The position numbers and the translations under genes were made by a program. A stretch of 64,000 bases of DNA from Gemmatimonadota bacterium (GTDB lineage Bacteria > Gemmatimonadota > Gemmatimonadetes > Gemmatimonadales > GWC2-71-9): contig VGVQ01000003.1 in the NCBI GenBank assembly GCA_016874005.1, positions 99,019 to 163,018 on the forward strand. The letters are read 5' to 3'. This document shows, one piece after another, positions 36,826 to 44,350 of this stretch. Each line of letters begins with the position of its first letter. Position 1 is the first letter of the stretch. Under the pieces are notes generated by a model. That model did not search any database and was not told where the DNA came from. It worked only from the letters and a program-made list of their open reading frames with translations.

Positions 36826-37159
36826 TGAGTCGGAAGCGGCGCTGTCGAGCATGTTGACGCTCTTGCGGCAGGAAGCAGGTCTCCGACCCCACCGGGTGCA
36901 GCTTCCCGCGCGCCCACCTTTTGGCACGCTGGCACATTGCGGCGGGGGTTCGCTCCCGCCAGCCGACGCCGTATCGATCGCCCCTTATCCAAACATGTGT
37001 CGTTGCGAGTTTTGACAGTTGTTGCAGTCCCAAGTGGTTTGCTGGCAAGGATTTCGCATAGAGAGGGTGTGCCTGAACTGGCCGGAGCGGAGGATGCAAC
37101 CTTCGGCACAGGGAAAGCAGACGTGCGAGATCAACGCGGCCAATCATTTGGGGGGGGAG
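36826..37159 (+). other. 334-nt intergenic region before the PEP-CTERM gene
   Basis: No supportable ORF. It holds a small hairpin (GGCGGG/CCCGCC, 36941-36960), a repeated TGGCACG/TGGCACA near 36922-36936, a TTGACA at 37012-37017 without a convincing -10, and an unusually strong purine ribosome-binding site (GGGGGGGGAGA) touching the ATG at 37160. The promoter of the PEP-CTERM gene is probably here but I cannot place it. Confidence 0.5.
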
Positions 37160-37801
37160 ATGAAGTTCTCGAGACTGTCGGCAGTACTCGCGGCGGCGCT
37201 GGTCCCGGCAACACTGGCGGCTCAACCGGTCCAAGTCGATATCAATACGACTTATTCGCTGGCCGGTGGATTCTATCGGTACGCCTCCTCAGTAGGGTGG
37301 TATTTCACACCGTCTTCGACGTTTTTTCTGACGGCGATTCAGACCCGATTCAATCCTGCTGCAGGTCCTAACGTCGACCGCAGCGTATCGGTCGAGCTCT
37401 GGAACGATCGCCCCGCGGTTGGTGGATCGATCCTGGCTAGCGGGAGCTTCCAGTCGAATTCGGCTTTGGGCGTATTCGGCGGCGCAGGGTTCGCACCGGT
37501 TCTACTGCAAGCTGGAATCCAGTATTTCATAGGATTTAGGAACGTGCAGGGGCTTGGTTACAACTACACTCGGGATCCAGGCGCGCAAAGCTTGGGGCCG
37601 CAGTACTATTCGCTTGGGCCGATTTTCACCGACGATAACTACGGTTCGGGTGGGGTCAGTGGTCCGGAGCAAGGGAGCCCGAACCTCATCTTGACGGGAT
37701 ACGACGTCTCGACCGTACCCGAGCCGATGACCATGGTGCTTCTGGCCACGGGTCTCGCGGCCATGGGCGGGGTCGGGCTGATCAAACGCCGCCGGCAGTA
37801 G
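37160..37801 (+). CDS. PEP-CTERM sorting-domain protein
   Basis: 213 aa from the ATG at 37160. Signal peptide (MKFSRLSAVLAAALVPATLAAQ), a beta-rich secreted domain of about 160 residues, then the PEP-CTERM tail: VPEP motif, hydrophobic helix (MTMVLLATGLAAMGGVGL) and basic end (IKRRRQ). Exosortase (EpsH) cleaves such tails and links the protein to the surface or exopolysaccharide. No exosortase is in the window. The gene looks clearly less GC-rich than its neighbours. A strong terminator follows and tRNA genes lie on both sides. Confidence 0.9.
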   Translation: MKFSRLSAVLAAALVPATLAAQPVQVDINTTYSLAGGFYRYASSVGWYFTPSSTFFLTAIQTRFNPAAGPNVDRSVSVELWNDRPAVGGSILASGSFQSNSALGVFGGAGFAPVLLQAGIQYFIGFRNVQGLGYNYTRDPGAQSLGPQYYSLGPIFTDDNYGSGGVSGPEQGSPNLILTGYDVSTVPEPMTMVLLATGLAAMGGVGLIKRRRQ

Positions 37802-37834
37802 TTGTAGCACTCGCAGCGCTGCTGTATCCGAGTC

Positions 37835-37873
37835 GACGCGCCGGTCCCGTTGGGGCCGGCGCGTCGTTCGTTT
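37835..37873 (+). terminator. Strong terminator after the PEP-CTERM gene
   Basis: GACGCGCCGGTCCC and GGGGCCGGCGCGTC form 14 pairs (one G-U) around a GTT loop, followed by GTTCGTTTG. It is the best hairpin terminator in the window. Confidence 0.8.
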
Positions 37874-37879
37874 GAGCGC

Positions 37880-37908
37880 TTGCTCGGGGCAGCAGCGGCC
37901 ATTAGACT
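37880..37908 (+). promoter_or_regulatory. Promoter of the tRNA-Val gene
   Basis: TTGCTC, a 17-nt spacer and TAGACT end 10 nt before the tRNA. Confidence 0.6.
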
Positions 37909-37918
37909 TGCCCGCCCG

Positions 37919-37992
37919 GGGCGGTTAGCTCAGCTGGTTAGAGCGCTGGTCTCACATACCAGAGGTCGGGGGTTCGATCCCCTCACCGCCCA
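37919..37992 (+). tRNA. tRNA-Val (CAC anticodon)
   Basis: A 74-nt cloverleaf: acceptor GGGCGGT/ACCGCCC, D-arm GCTCAGCTGGTTAGAGC, anticodon stem CTGGT/ACCAG with loop CTCACAT (anticodon CAC), T-arm GGGGG-TTCGATC-CCCTC, discriminator A, no encoded CCA. It reads the GUG codon. Confidence 0.95.
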
Positions 37993-38011
37993 CTCGCGAT
38001 CCCGATCCCGC

Positions 38012-39049
38012 TCAGATCGCTCCGCCTCGCCGCCACCGCCCAATCGCGTCGAACTGCTCCTCGTAGGCCGCCAGCACTTCCTCCGGGAGCACGGTGGCCA
38101 CACCGGCCTTGCCGACCTCGATTCCGGCCGCGTAGTTGGCCAGAAAGGCCGCTTCGGCGATCGTGGCACCCGCCGCCAGGCCGTTCGCCATCCACGCTGT
38201 CACCGTGTCGCCCGCGCCCGAGACGTCGAAGACCTCCCGCGCCTTGCTTGGAATTCGCCACCGCGTGCCCTCCGCCGTGACCAGCGCCATCCCCTCGGCG
38301 CCCAGGGTGACCAGCAGGTTGTCGACCGCGAGGCGTTCCCGGGCTCGGGCCAGCGCGCTCGGGTCTCCATCGAGGTCGAAAGCAGCTCCCAGCGCGGCCT
38401 CGAGTTCCCGCCGATTGGGCTTGAACACCGTCGCGCCGGAGTAATCGAAGAAATGGAGGAATTTGGGGTCGACCACCACGGGAATGGCGCGCCGGCGGGC
38501 CGCGGCGATGACGTCGCGGATGAGCGCGGGGCCCAGGACGCCCTTGTTATAGTCCTCGAGGACCACGGCGTCGGCGGAGGCGAGGGTCGCCTGGACCGCG
38601 GCCCACAGTCGAGCCAGGTCGTTGGTTTCCAGCGGGGCGTCGTCTTCCTCGTCGATCCGGACCACCTGCTGGCCCCGAGCGATAACCCGGGTCTTGGTGG
38701 TGGTCGGCCGGGCGACGACCGGGACCAGGTAGCGGTCGTCGATCCCTTTTTGGGCCAACTCCCGCCGGATCAGCAAGCCATTTTCATCCTCGCCGATGAC
38801 ACCGCTCAACATCGCGACGCCACCCAAAACCGCGACATTGGCCGCGACGTTGGCGGCACCGCCGAGACTTTGACGAGCCTTCCGGACCGCGACGACCGGC
38901 ACCGGCGCCTCGGGCGAGAGCCGGTCGGTATCGCCAACCAGGTACCGGTCGAGCATCACATCCCCAATGATCATGACCCGGCGGCCGCGCACGGCGGCGA
39001 GGAGCTGCTCCACCCGTTCTCTTGGGGGTGGCGCCAAGATGTCAGTCAC
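38012..39049 (-). CDS. D-glycero-beta-D-manno-heptose-7-phosphate kinase (RfaE/HldE domain I)
   Basis: 345 aa from the GTG at 39049; the longer track ORF runs into the upstream gene. It is a PfkB-family sugar kinase: GDVMLDRYLVGDTDRLSPEAPVPV and SLGGAANVAANVAVLGG at the N-terminus, VFKPNRRELEAALG in the middle, and the catalytic DVSGAGDTVTAWMA near the C-terminus. It phosphorylates heptose 7-phosphate at C1 on the way to ADP-heptose. The adenylyltransferase domain of fused HldE is absent, so it is the kinase-only form. It follows the Wzi-like gene with a GTGA overlap. Confidence 0.92.
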   Translation of the reverse strand: MTDILAPPPRERVEQLLAAVRGRRVMIIGDVMLDRYLVGDTDRLSPEAPVPVVAVRKARQSLGGAANVAANVAVLGGVAMLSGVIGEDENGLLIRRELAQKGIDDRYLVPVVARPTTTKTRVIARGQQVVRIDEEDDAPLETNDLARLWAAVQATLASADAVVLEDYNKGVLGPALIRDVIAAARRRAIPVVVDPKFLHFFDYSGATVFKPNRRELEAALGAAFDLDGDPSALARARERLAVDNLLVTLGAEGMALVTAEGTRWRIPSKAREVFDVSGAGDTVTAWMANGLAAGATIAEAAFLANYAAGIEVGKAGVATVLPEEVLAAYEEQFDAIGRWRRGGAI

Positions 39050-40554
39050 CGAAGTACTCCTCCGAAAGACGTCCCGATGGTCGCCTGGATCCGGGCCTCG
39101 ATTCCGGATCGCTGCCGCCCGGCCAAATGGCTCGCGTTGGTGGTCTGCTGCCATCCCGCGGCAGCTTGCACCCCAAGTCCTCGCTCGGCGCCCGCCACGG
39201 AAAGGCCCAAGCGCCAGGTTCGCTCGACCGTGCCGATGAGCAGCTCCGGTGTGTTCCGCAATTCCGGCCCCACCGGGAAGGGCCGATCGATCCGGCCCTG
39301 ACCCTGGAACGCCACCGCCAGCTCCGGCGCCACCAGCCATTGGTCGCGGACCGGCAGCTCGACCCGGGCGTCGAATCGGACCAGGTCGGTGAAATGGGGG
39401 CCGATGCCGATGCCCCGATCGAGGAAGCTCTGCGCCGAATCGGTGGTCCGATAGGCCAGGGCATTGACGACACTTGCAGCTGCCCGCCAGGCCAGCCGTT
39501 GGCCTAGCGGGCCGGATCCGGCGAGGGTGACGGCCCATCGACCGGGGTGCCGGTCTTCGCCCGTGACGGAATCCGGTTTGGTTCGCCACCGGTCGTCGAC
39601 CATGGCTTGCCCTTGGAGGCGAAGTCCCGATCCGACCCGCCAGGTGAGGTCGCCGCCGATGATGGTGTTGCGTTGATCCGGGAGCCCGAGCTGAATCGGG
39701 AACGAAAACAATACCAAGGGATTGAAGGTACCGGCCGTCGGCGACGACCCGCCCGATCCACTCACGATCATGGTTTCCCAGAGCGCGACGTCGAGACGGC
39801 TGCTCAGGCGGGCGCTCAGGCGATGGGCCAGAAAATAACGCCGATGATCGGTGCCATCGCTCGATCGCATCGCCGGCAACGAAGCGCCCAACAGCTGCAC
39901 CTGGATGTCTCGAAGCGGGATCTCCAGCGCGAGGTCGGTCCGCGGGTAACCGTAGTTGGCGATCGACAAGCCGAGCGAACCGGTGGGGCCCCAGTTGCGG
40001 TCCATCTGACCGAACCACAGCCTGACATGCTTGAACTGAGCCGACAGGTAACCCTCGGCGAACCGGTAGGCCTGGCTCTTGGTGCGCTGGATCCCGCCCC
40101 CAGCCCAATCTGGATCGAGCTTGAGCCGGTTCTCCGCCATCGGGCGGGAGGCGACCACCAGGTTGCCGAACACCCCCTCGAGTCCCACTTCACCATAGCC
40201 TCGAACGCCACCGTCTCCTCCGGGGTGGATCGGGTCCCGGCGCGCCGCCGTGAACGCTTGCGCGCCGGCTGCGGGCGCGACCCGAAACCAGGCATCGGAC
40301 CTGGGTCGCTCGAGCACGCTCCGAAGGGCAGTCGTGATCGATCCTCCCTTTGGCGAAGCCTCCTGTCGATCGAGAGCCGCGAGGATGTCGGCGACGCGAA
40401 GCGGCCGGATCTGCGGCGACGGATCACGCAGTTCGCCCCGAGCGATCAGCCATTCGACCAGGGGCATGGCGGGGTGGTCGAGCGGCAGATACGGCGACGC
40501 CTGGGAAAGCGCCGTCGAGGCGGAGGCGACGAGGAGGACGAGCCCGAGGCGCAC
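39046..40554 (-). CDS. Wzi-like outer-membrane protein (capsule assembly family)
   Basis: 502 aa, GTG start, signal peptide (MRLGLVLLVASASTALSQA). The mature part starts with a helical segment (YLPLDHPAMPLVEWLIARGE) and continues as alternating beta strands. Motifs such as RLWFGQMDRNWGPTGSLGLS and NYGYPRTDLALEIPL resemble the Wzi barrel, an outer-membrane lectin that holds capsule at the surface. Identity is by overall pattern rather than a strict signature, so another barrel family is possible. It is the first gene of a two-gene operon with the heptose kinase, divergent from the asparaginase gene only 38 nt away. Confidence 0.7.
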   Translation of the reverse strand: MRLGLVLLVASASTALSQASPYLPLDHPAMPLVEWLIARGELRDPSPQIRPLRVADILAALDRQEASPKGGSITTALRSVLERPRSDAWFRVAPAAGAQAFTAARRDPIHPGGDGGVRGYGEVGLEGVFGNLVVASRPMAENRLKLDPDWAGGGIQRTKSQAYRFAEGYLSAQFKHVRLWFGQMDRNWGPTGSLGLSIANYGYPRTDLALEIPLRDIQVQLLGASLPAMRSSDGTDHRRYFLAHRLSARLSSRLDVALWETMIVSGSGGSSPTAGTFNPLVLFSFPIQLGLPDQRNTIIGGDLTWRVGSGLRLQGQAMVDDRWRTKPDSVTGEDRHPGRWAVTLAGSGPLGQRLAWRAAASVVNALAYRTTDSAQSFLDRGIGIGPHFTDLVRFDARVELPVRDQWLVAPELAVAFQGQGRIDRPFPVGPELRNTPELLIGTVERTWRLGLSVAGAERGLGVQAAAGWQQTTNASHLAGRQRSGIEARIQATIGTSFGGVLR

Positions 40555-40560
40555 GCTCGG

Positions 40561-40566
40561 AATGTA
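40561..40566 (-). promoter_or_regulatory. Putative -10 element of the Wzi-like gene (leaderless spacing)
   Basis: On the minus strand TACATT ends exactly 6 nt before the GTG. No -35 is recognisable. Confidence 0.4.
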
Positions 40567-40580
40567 ACCCGGGGGCCAGC

Positions 40581-40586
40581 TATGTT
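40581..40586 (+). promoter_or_regulatory. Putative -10 element of the asparaginase gene (leaderless spacing)
   Basis: TATGTT ends exactly 6 nt before the ATG at 40593, with no room for a leader. It faces the minus-strand element at 40561-40566. Confidence 0.4.
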
Positions 40587-40592
40587 TCGCCG

Positions 40593-41597
40593 ATGCAACC
40601 CTTGCGCGTCGAGGCCAGCCGGGGGCCGTTGGTCGAGTCGATCCATCCGGTCTCCGTGGCCGTCGTCGATGCCGAGGGACGTCTCACCGCCCAGGCCGGC
40701 GACCCAACGCTGGTCACCTTCTGGCGGTCGGCCGCCAAGCCCTTTCAGTCGATGCCCCTGGTTGCCGACGGTGCCGCCAGCCGTTTCGGCCTCGACGACG
40801 AGGAACTGGCCTTGACGTGCGCCTCCCACTCCTCCGAGCCGGCCCACTTGGCCGTGGTCGATCGGATGCTCCAGAAGATCGGGGAACCCGAAACGGCCCT
40901 GGCGTGCGGCCCCCATCCGCCACTGTCGCCGGAGGTGGCAACCGCGGTCGTTCGGGAGAGGGCGGTGATGTCGCCGCGGTGGAGCAACTGCTCCGGGAAG
41001 CACGCCGGCATGCTGGCGTTGGCCAAGCACCACGGCTGGCCGACCGCCGGATACCAGCGGGCGGGTCACCCGCTCCAGGATCGGTTGCTGGTCGAGGTGA
41101 GCCGCTGGACCGAGGTCGACCCGGAGCGGATTCACCGCGCGGTCGATGGCTGCACCACGGTCTGTTACGGCTTGCCCCTCGCCGGAATGGCGCTTGGCTA
41201 CGCCCGGTTCGGGGTCTCGGCCGACCCTGCGGCGCGCCGTCTCTGGACCGCGATGACCTCGCGGCCGTTCATGATTGCGGGCACCGGACGAACCTGCACC
41301 GAGGTCATGACCACGATGCCTGGCGAAATCGTCGCCAAGATCGGAGCCGACGGGATCTACTGCGCCGCCTTGCCGCGCCACCGCCTCGGTCTGGCGCTCA
41401 AGGTTCACGATGGCGACATGTCGGCGTCGAGCGTCGCCCTGATCGCGGTGCTCGATCAACTCTTCGGCCATTTGGGCGATGATGCCTCGGCGAGCGCACT
41501 GCTGGCTCGCGGGTTGGGGGGCGACAAGCCGATCGTCTCGACCCGGGGGGAACCGGTCGGGGCCGTTCGGGTGGCCGGCCGCCTCGCGTTTTCCTGA
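40593..41597 (+). CDS. Asparaginase, Rhizobium etli type (class 3)
   Basis: 334 aa from the ATG at 40593; the track start at 40350 runs antisense through the Wzi-like gene. It matches the R. etli type L-asparaginase family rather than the E. coli AnsA/AnsB type: VESIHPVSVAVVDAEGRL, TFWRSAAKPFQSMPL, LTCASHSSEPAHL, WSNCSGKHAGMLALAKHHGW, and VDGCTTVCYGLPLAGMALGYARF. It hydrolyses asparagine to aspartate and ammonia, probably in the cytoplasm since no signal peptide is seen. The gene downstream is unrelated by function. Confidence 0.88.
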   Translation: MQPLRVEASRGPLVESIHPVSVAVVDAEGRLTAQAGDPTLVTFWRSAAKPFQSMPLVADGAASRFGLDDEELALTCASHSSEPAHLAVVDRMLQKIGEPETALACGPHPPLSPEVATAVVRERAVMSPRWSNCSGKHAGMLALAKHHGWPTAGYQRAGHPLQDRLLVEVSRWTEVDPERIHRAVDGCTTVCYGLPLAGMALGYARFGVSADPAARRLWTAMTSRPFMIAGTGRTCTEVMTTMPGEIVAKIGADGIYCAALPRHRLGLALKVHDGDMSASSVALIAVLDQLFGHLGDDASASALLARGLGGDKPIVSTRGEPVGAVRVAGRLAFS

Positions 41598-41647
41598 ACC
41601 GCGGCGGCGGCAAAACGGTTACCAGGGAACCCCGGAACGAGCCTATC

Positions 41648-42262
41648 ATGGAGCGACTGGACGAACCCACCGAGGCCCTGGTTCGGCTCGCGGCCGCCAT
41701 CGCGGCTGGCGACGAGGGGTTGATTGCCCAGCGAGCCCAAGTAGCGCTGGCAGCCGCCGTTCCCGCCATCTGGGTCGACGAGCTGCTGCTCCAGTCCATC
41801 CTGATGGTCGGGTATCCGCGGGCGCTCGTCGCCGGCCATTGCTGGCGTCAAACCGTGGGGCGGCCCGCCGAGTGGCTCGAGGATGGCACCGATTACTCAC
41901 AGCTGGCCGTGTGGGAACAACGCGGTAACGCGACTTGTGGCGTCGTGTATGGGAGCAACTTCGAAAAGCTGCGCGACAACGTGGCGGCGTTGCACCCGGC
42001 GATGGCCGCCTGGATGGTCCGCGAGGGCTACGGCCGGACCCTCTCTCGTCCAGGCCTCGATCTCGGTCGTCGGGAGCTGTGCGTGATCGCCCAGACCACG
42101 GCACTCAGAGCGTCGCGCCAACTGCACTCGCATTTGCGGGGGGCCCTGCACGCCGGGGTGAGCCCCGAGGTGATCCGTTCGGCCCTCGCCGCCATCACGC
42201 CTGAGGTGGGGCCGGACGGCGTGGCGTTCGCTCAAGCGTTGTGGGGACGGGTAAAGGGATGA
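41648..42262 (+). CDS. Carboxymuconolactone decarboxylase (CMD) family protein
   Basis: 204 aa, all-helical. It has two half-repeats of the CMD/AhpD fold: AIWVDELLLQSILMVGYPRAL in the first half and LDLGRRELCVIAQTTALRASRQLHSHLRGALHAGV in the second. The CxxC motif of AhpD peroxidase partners is absent, so disulphide chemistry is unlikely. The reaction cannot be named. It overlaps obg by four bases (ATGA), and similar small CMD proteins often sit among housekeeping genes in related genomes. Confidence 0.8.
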   Translation: MERLDEPTEALVRLAAAIAAGDEGLIAQRAQVALAAAVPAIWVDELLLQSILMVGYPRALVAGHCWRQTVGRPAEWLEDGTDYSQLAVWEQRGNATCGVVYGSNFEKLRDNVAALHPAMAAWMVREGYGRTLSRPGLDLGRRELCVIAQTTALRASRQLHSHLRGALHAGVSPEVIRSALAAITPEVGPDGVAFAQALWGRVKG

Positions 42263-43263
42263 GCTTCGTCGATACCGTGCAAGTCCGAGTCGCGGCCGGC
42301 ACCGGAGGGTCGGGTGCTTCGTCGTTCGCTCGGTTCAAGTTCGTGCCCAAGGGCGGCCCGGACGGTGGGGACGGCGGTCACGGTGGCAGCGTCTTCGTGG
42401 TAGCGGACGGCAACCTCACCACGCTGCTGGATTATCGGTACCGGAACCAGTGGAAGGCCGAACGGGGCCAGCACGGCAAGGGGAAGACCCAGACCGGTGC
42501 TTCGGGAGACGACATCGAGCTGCCGGTGCCGCCAGGCACGATCGTTCGCGATGCCGATTCGGGTGAGCAGCTCGGGGAGCTGCTGGTGACCGGTGAACGG
42601 CTCCTCGTCGCGCGGGGAGGGCGCGGTGGCCGGGGGAACGCTCGGTTCGCCACCGCGACCCACCGGGCCCCGCGAGAGTGGGAGCCTGGGGAGGCCGGGC
42701 AAGAGCGGACCCTCGAGTTCGAGCTCAAGTTGATCGCCGACGTTGGCTTGGTGGGCGAGCCGAACGCGGGCAAGAGCACCTTGCTGTCGGTGATCTCCGC
42801 GGCCCGTCCGAAAATCGCCGACTATCCTTTTACCACCCTGGAGCCGAACCTCGGGGTGGTGGCGATGGGAGACCATCGGACCTTCGTCGTGGCCGACATC
42901 CCGGGGATCATCGAAGGCGCGCACCGGGGTCGGGGTCTCGGCCTGCAGTTCCTTCGCCACGTCGAGCGGACCCGGGTGTTGGCATTCCTGGTGCCCGCCG
43001 ACGATCCGGACCCGGCGGCCAGCTACCATCGGCTCCGTCACGAGGTCCGCCAGTACAGCGCGGTCCTGGCCGACAAGCCGCACATCGTGGTCGTTTCGAA
43101 GGGCGACCTCCTGGGGCCCGACGGGGTGCCGCCCCTCCTGGAGGGGGCCACCGGGCCGTCGATCGTGTTGTCGGCGGCGACCGGTGCCGGGGTCGAAGAG
43201 TTCAAGCGGCTCTGCTGGCGATCGATTCAGGACGCCAAGGCCATCGATGCTGCCGCGAGCTGA
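42259..43263 (+). CDS. obg: Obg/CgtA GTPase
   Basis: 334 aa from the ATG at 42259 (MSFVDTVQVRVAAGTGGSGA). It has a glycine-rich Obg fold (GGPDGGDGGHGGSVFVVAD), then the G domain with G1 (VGLVGEPNAGKSTLLSVI), switch I (YPFTTLEPNLGVV), and G3 (VADIPGIIEGAHRGRGLG). The G4 site reads VSKGDL where NKxD is usual, a Ser for Asn change that may alter guanine recognition. It lacks the C-terminal OCT domain of some Obg proteins. Obg acts in late assembly of the 50S subunit and in stringent control. Confidence 0.94.
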   Translation: MSFVDTVQVRVAAGTGGSGASSFARFKFVPKGGPDGGDGGHGGSVFVVADGNLTTLLDYRYRNQWKAERGQHGKGKTQTGASGDDIELPVPPGTIVRDADSGEQLGELLVTGERLLVARGGRGGRGNARFATATHRAPREWEPGEAGQERTLEFELKLIADVGLVGEPNAGKSTLLSVISAARPKIADYPFTTLEPNLGVVAMGDHRTFVVADIPGIIEGAHRGRGLGLQFLRHVERTRVLAFLVPADDPDPAASYHRLRHEVRQYSAVLADKPHIVVVSKGDLLGPDGVPPLLEGATGPSIVLSAATGAGVEEFKRLCWRSIQDAKAIDAAAS

Positions 43264-44335
43264 GCTCGACGCGTACCTCTGCCTCGCCCTGACGCCAGGT
43301 CTCGGACCCGTTCGGCTCGCGGCGCTTCGCCGGGCCTTCGGGTCGTACGCGACTGCGCTCCTGGCTCCCCGGCGGGAGCTTCGCGCGGTCGACTCGATGA
43401 ACGCCGAGGCGGCCGCGGCAGTCGCCGGCGCCGATCCGGTGGTCGCGGCTGCCGCGATCGAATCGACGCAACGGATCGGGGCGGTGACTCTCACCCCGTT
43501 CGACCGCCAGTATCCCGAATCGCTCCGGCTGATCGCCGACCCGCCGCCGGTGCTGTTCTGTCTGGGGCGCCTGGAGTTACTCGATCGGCCGGCCGTCGCC
43601 ATCGTCGGGACCCGGCGGCCGACCCCCTATGGCGTCCAGGTGACCCGGGACGTCGCCGCCGCGGCGGCTGGCGGGGGACTCGCGGTGGTGAGCGGGATGG
43701 CCCGCGGGCTCGACGCGGTCGCCCACTGGGCGGCGGTCGGTCACCCCGGATCGACGGTTGGAGTGCTGGGGAACGGCCTCGCCGTCGTCTACCCGGCTTC
43801 TAACCAGTCTTTGTACCAACGGATCGCTCGCGATGGTCTCCTGGTGAGCGAGTATCCGCCCAACCAGCGGCCCCACCGAGGCTCGTTCCTGGCCCGCAAC
43901 CGGGTGATCAGTGGTCTCGCCCGGGTGACGGTGGTCACCGAAGCGCCGCACAAATCGGGGGCGCTCGATACCATCGACAAGGCCAACGAGCAAAGTCGCG
44001 AGGTGCTGGTCGTTCCGGGTCCGATCACCAGCGACCGGGCGGCCGGCTCCAACGAGCTGCTCCGCTTCGCGTTGCCTTATCTCGGCCCGGCCGATCTCTT
44101 TGCCCACTATCCTGGCTTCGGGGCGACCGGGCCGGCCGCCCCCCGCGGCGGCCCCGCGTTGCCGCCACGGCTCAAGACGGTCTTTGCCCAAGTCGACGAG
44201 ACGCCGCGATCGGTCGACGAACTGGCCCGGTCGCTGCAACTCGAATCGGCGGCGGTCGCGGCGGTCCTGACCGAGCTCGAGGTTGCCGGTCTCGTTGCGA
44301 CCGGGCCTGGCGGTGGGTTTACCCGGTCGAGCTAG
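43247..44335 (+). CDS. dprA: DNA processing protein DprA/Smf
   Basis: 362 aa from the ATG at 43247, overlapping the end of obg by 17 bases. N-terminal SAM-like helices (ALTPGLGPVRLAALRRAFG), then the Rossmann-like core: YPESLRLIADPPPVLFCLG, AIVGTRRPTPYGVQVTR, VVSGMARGLDAVAHWAAV, GVLGNGLAVVYPASN, FLARNRVISGLARVTVVTEA and SGALDTIDKANEQSREVLVVPG. The C-terminus is a winged-helix (RSVDELARSLQLESAAVAAV). DprA binds incoming single-stranded DNA and loads RecA during natural transformation. Confidence 0.94.
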   Translation: MLPRAELDAYLCLALTPGLGPVRLAALRRAFGSYATALLAPRRELRAVDSMNAEAAAAVAGADPVVAAAAIESTQRIGAVTLTPFDRQYPESLRLIADPPPVLFCLGRLELLDRPAVAIVGTRRPTPYGVQVTRDVAAAAAGGGLAVVSGMARGLDAVAHWAAVGHPGSTVGVLGNGLAVVYPASNQSLYQRIARDGLLVSEYPPNQRPHRGSFLARNRVISGLARVTVVTEAPHKSGALDTIDKANEQSREVLVVPGPITSDRAAGSNELLRFALPYLGPADLFAHYPGFGATGPAAPRGGPALPPRLKTVFAQVDETPRSVDELARSLQLESAAVAAVLTELEVAGLVATGPGGGFTRSS

Positions 44336-44350
44336 CCAGGCCCGATCCCG

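Noticed and set aside
36918-36942. Possible sigma-54 promoter (TTGGCACGCTGGCACATTGC) before the PEP-CTERM gene
   Set aside because: GG and GC of the -24/-12 elements would be 14 nt or 4 nt apart instead of 10.
37012-37040. TTGACA as -35 of the PEP-CTERM gene
   Set aside because: No TA-rich -10 occurs 16-19 nt downstream (TGGTTT stands there).
41644-41649. TATCAT as -10 of the CMD-family gene
   Set aside because: It overlaps the ATG, so transcription would begin inside the gene, and no start codon lies just downstream.
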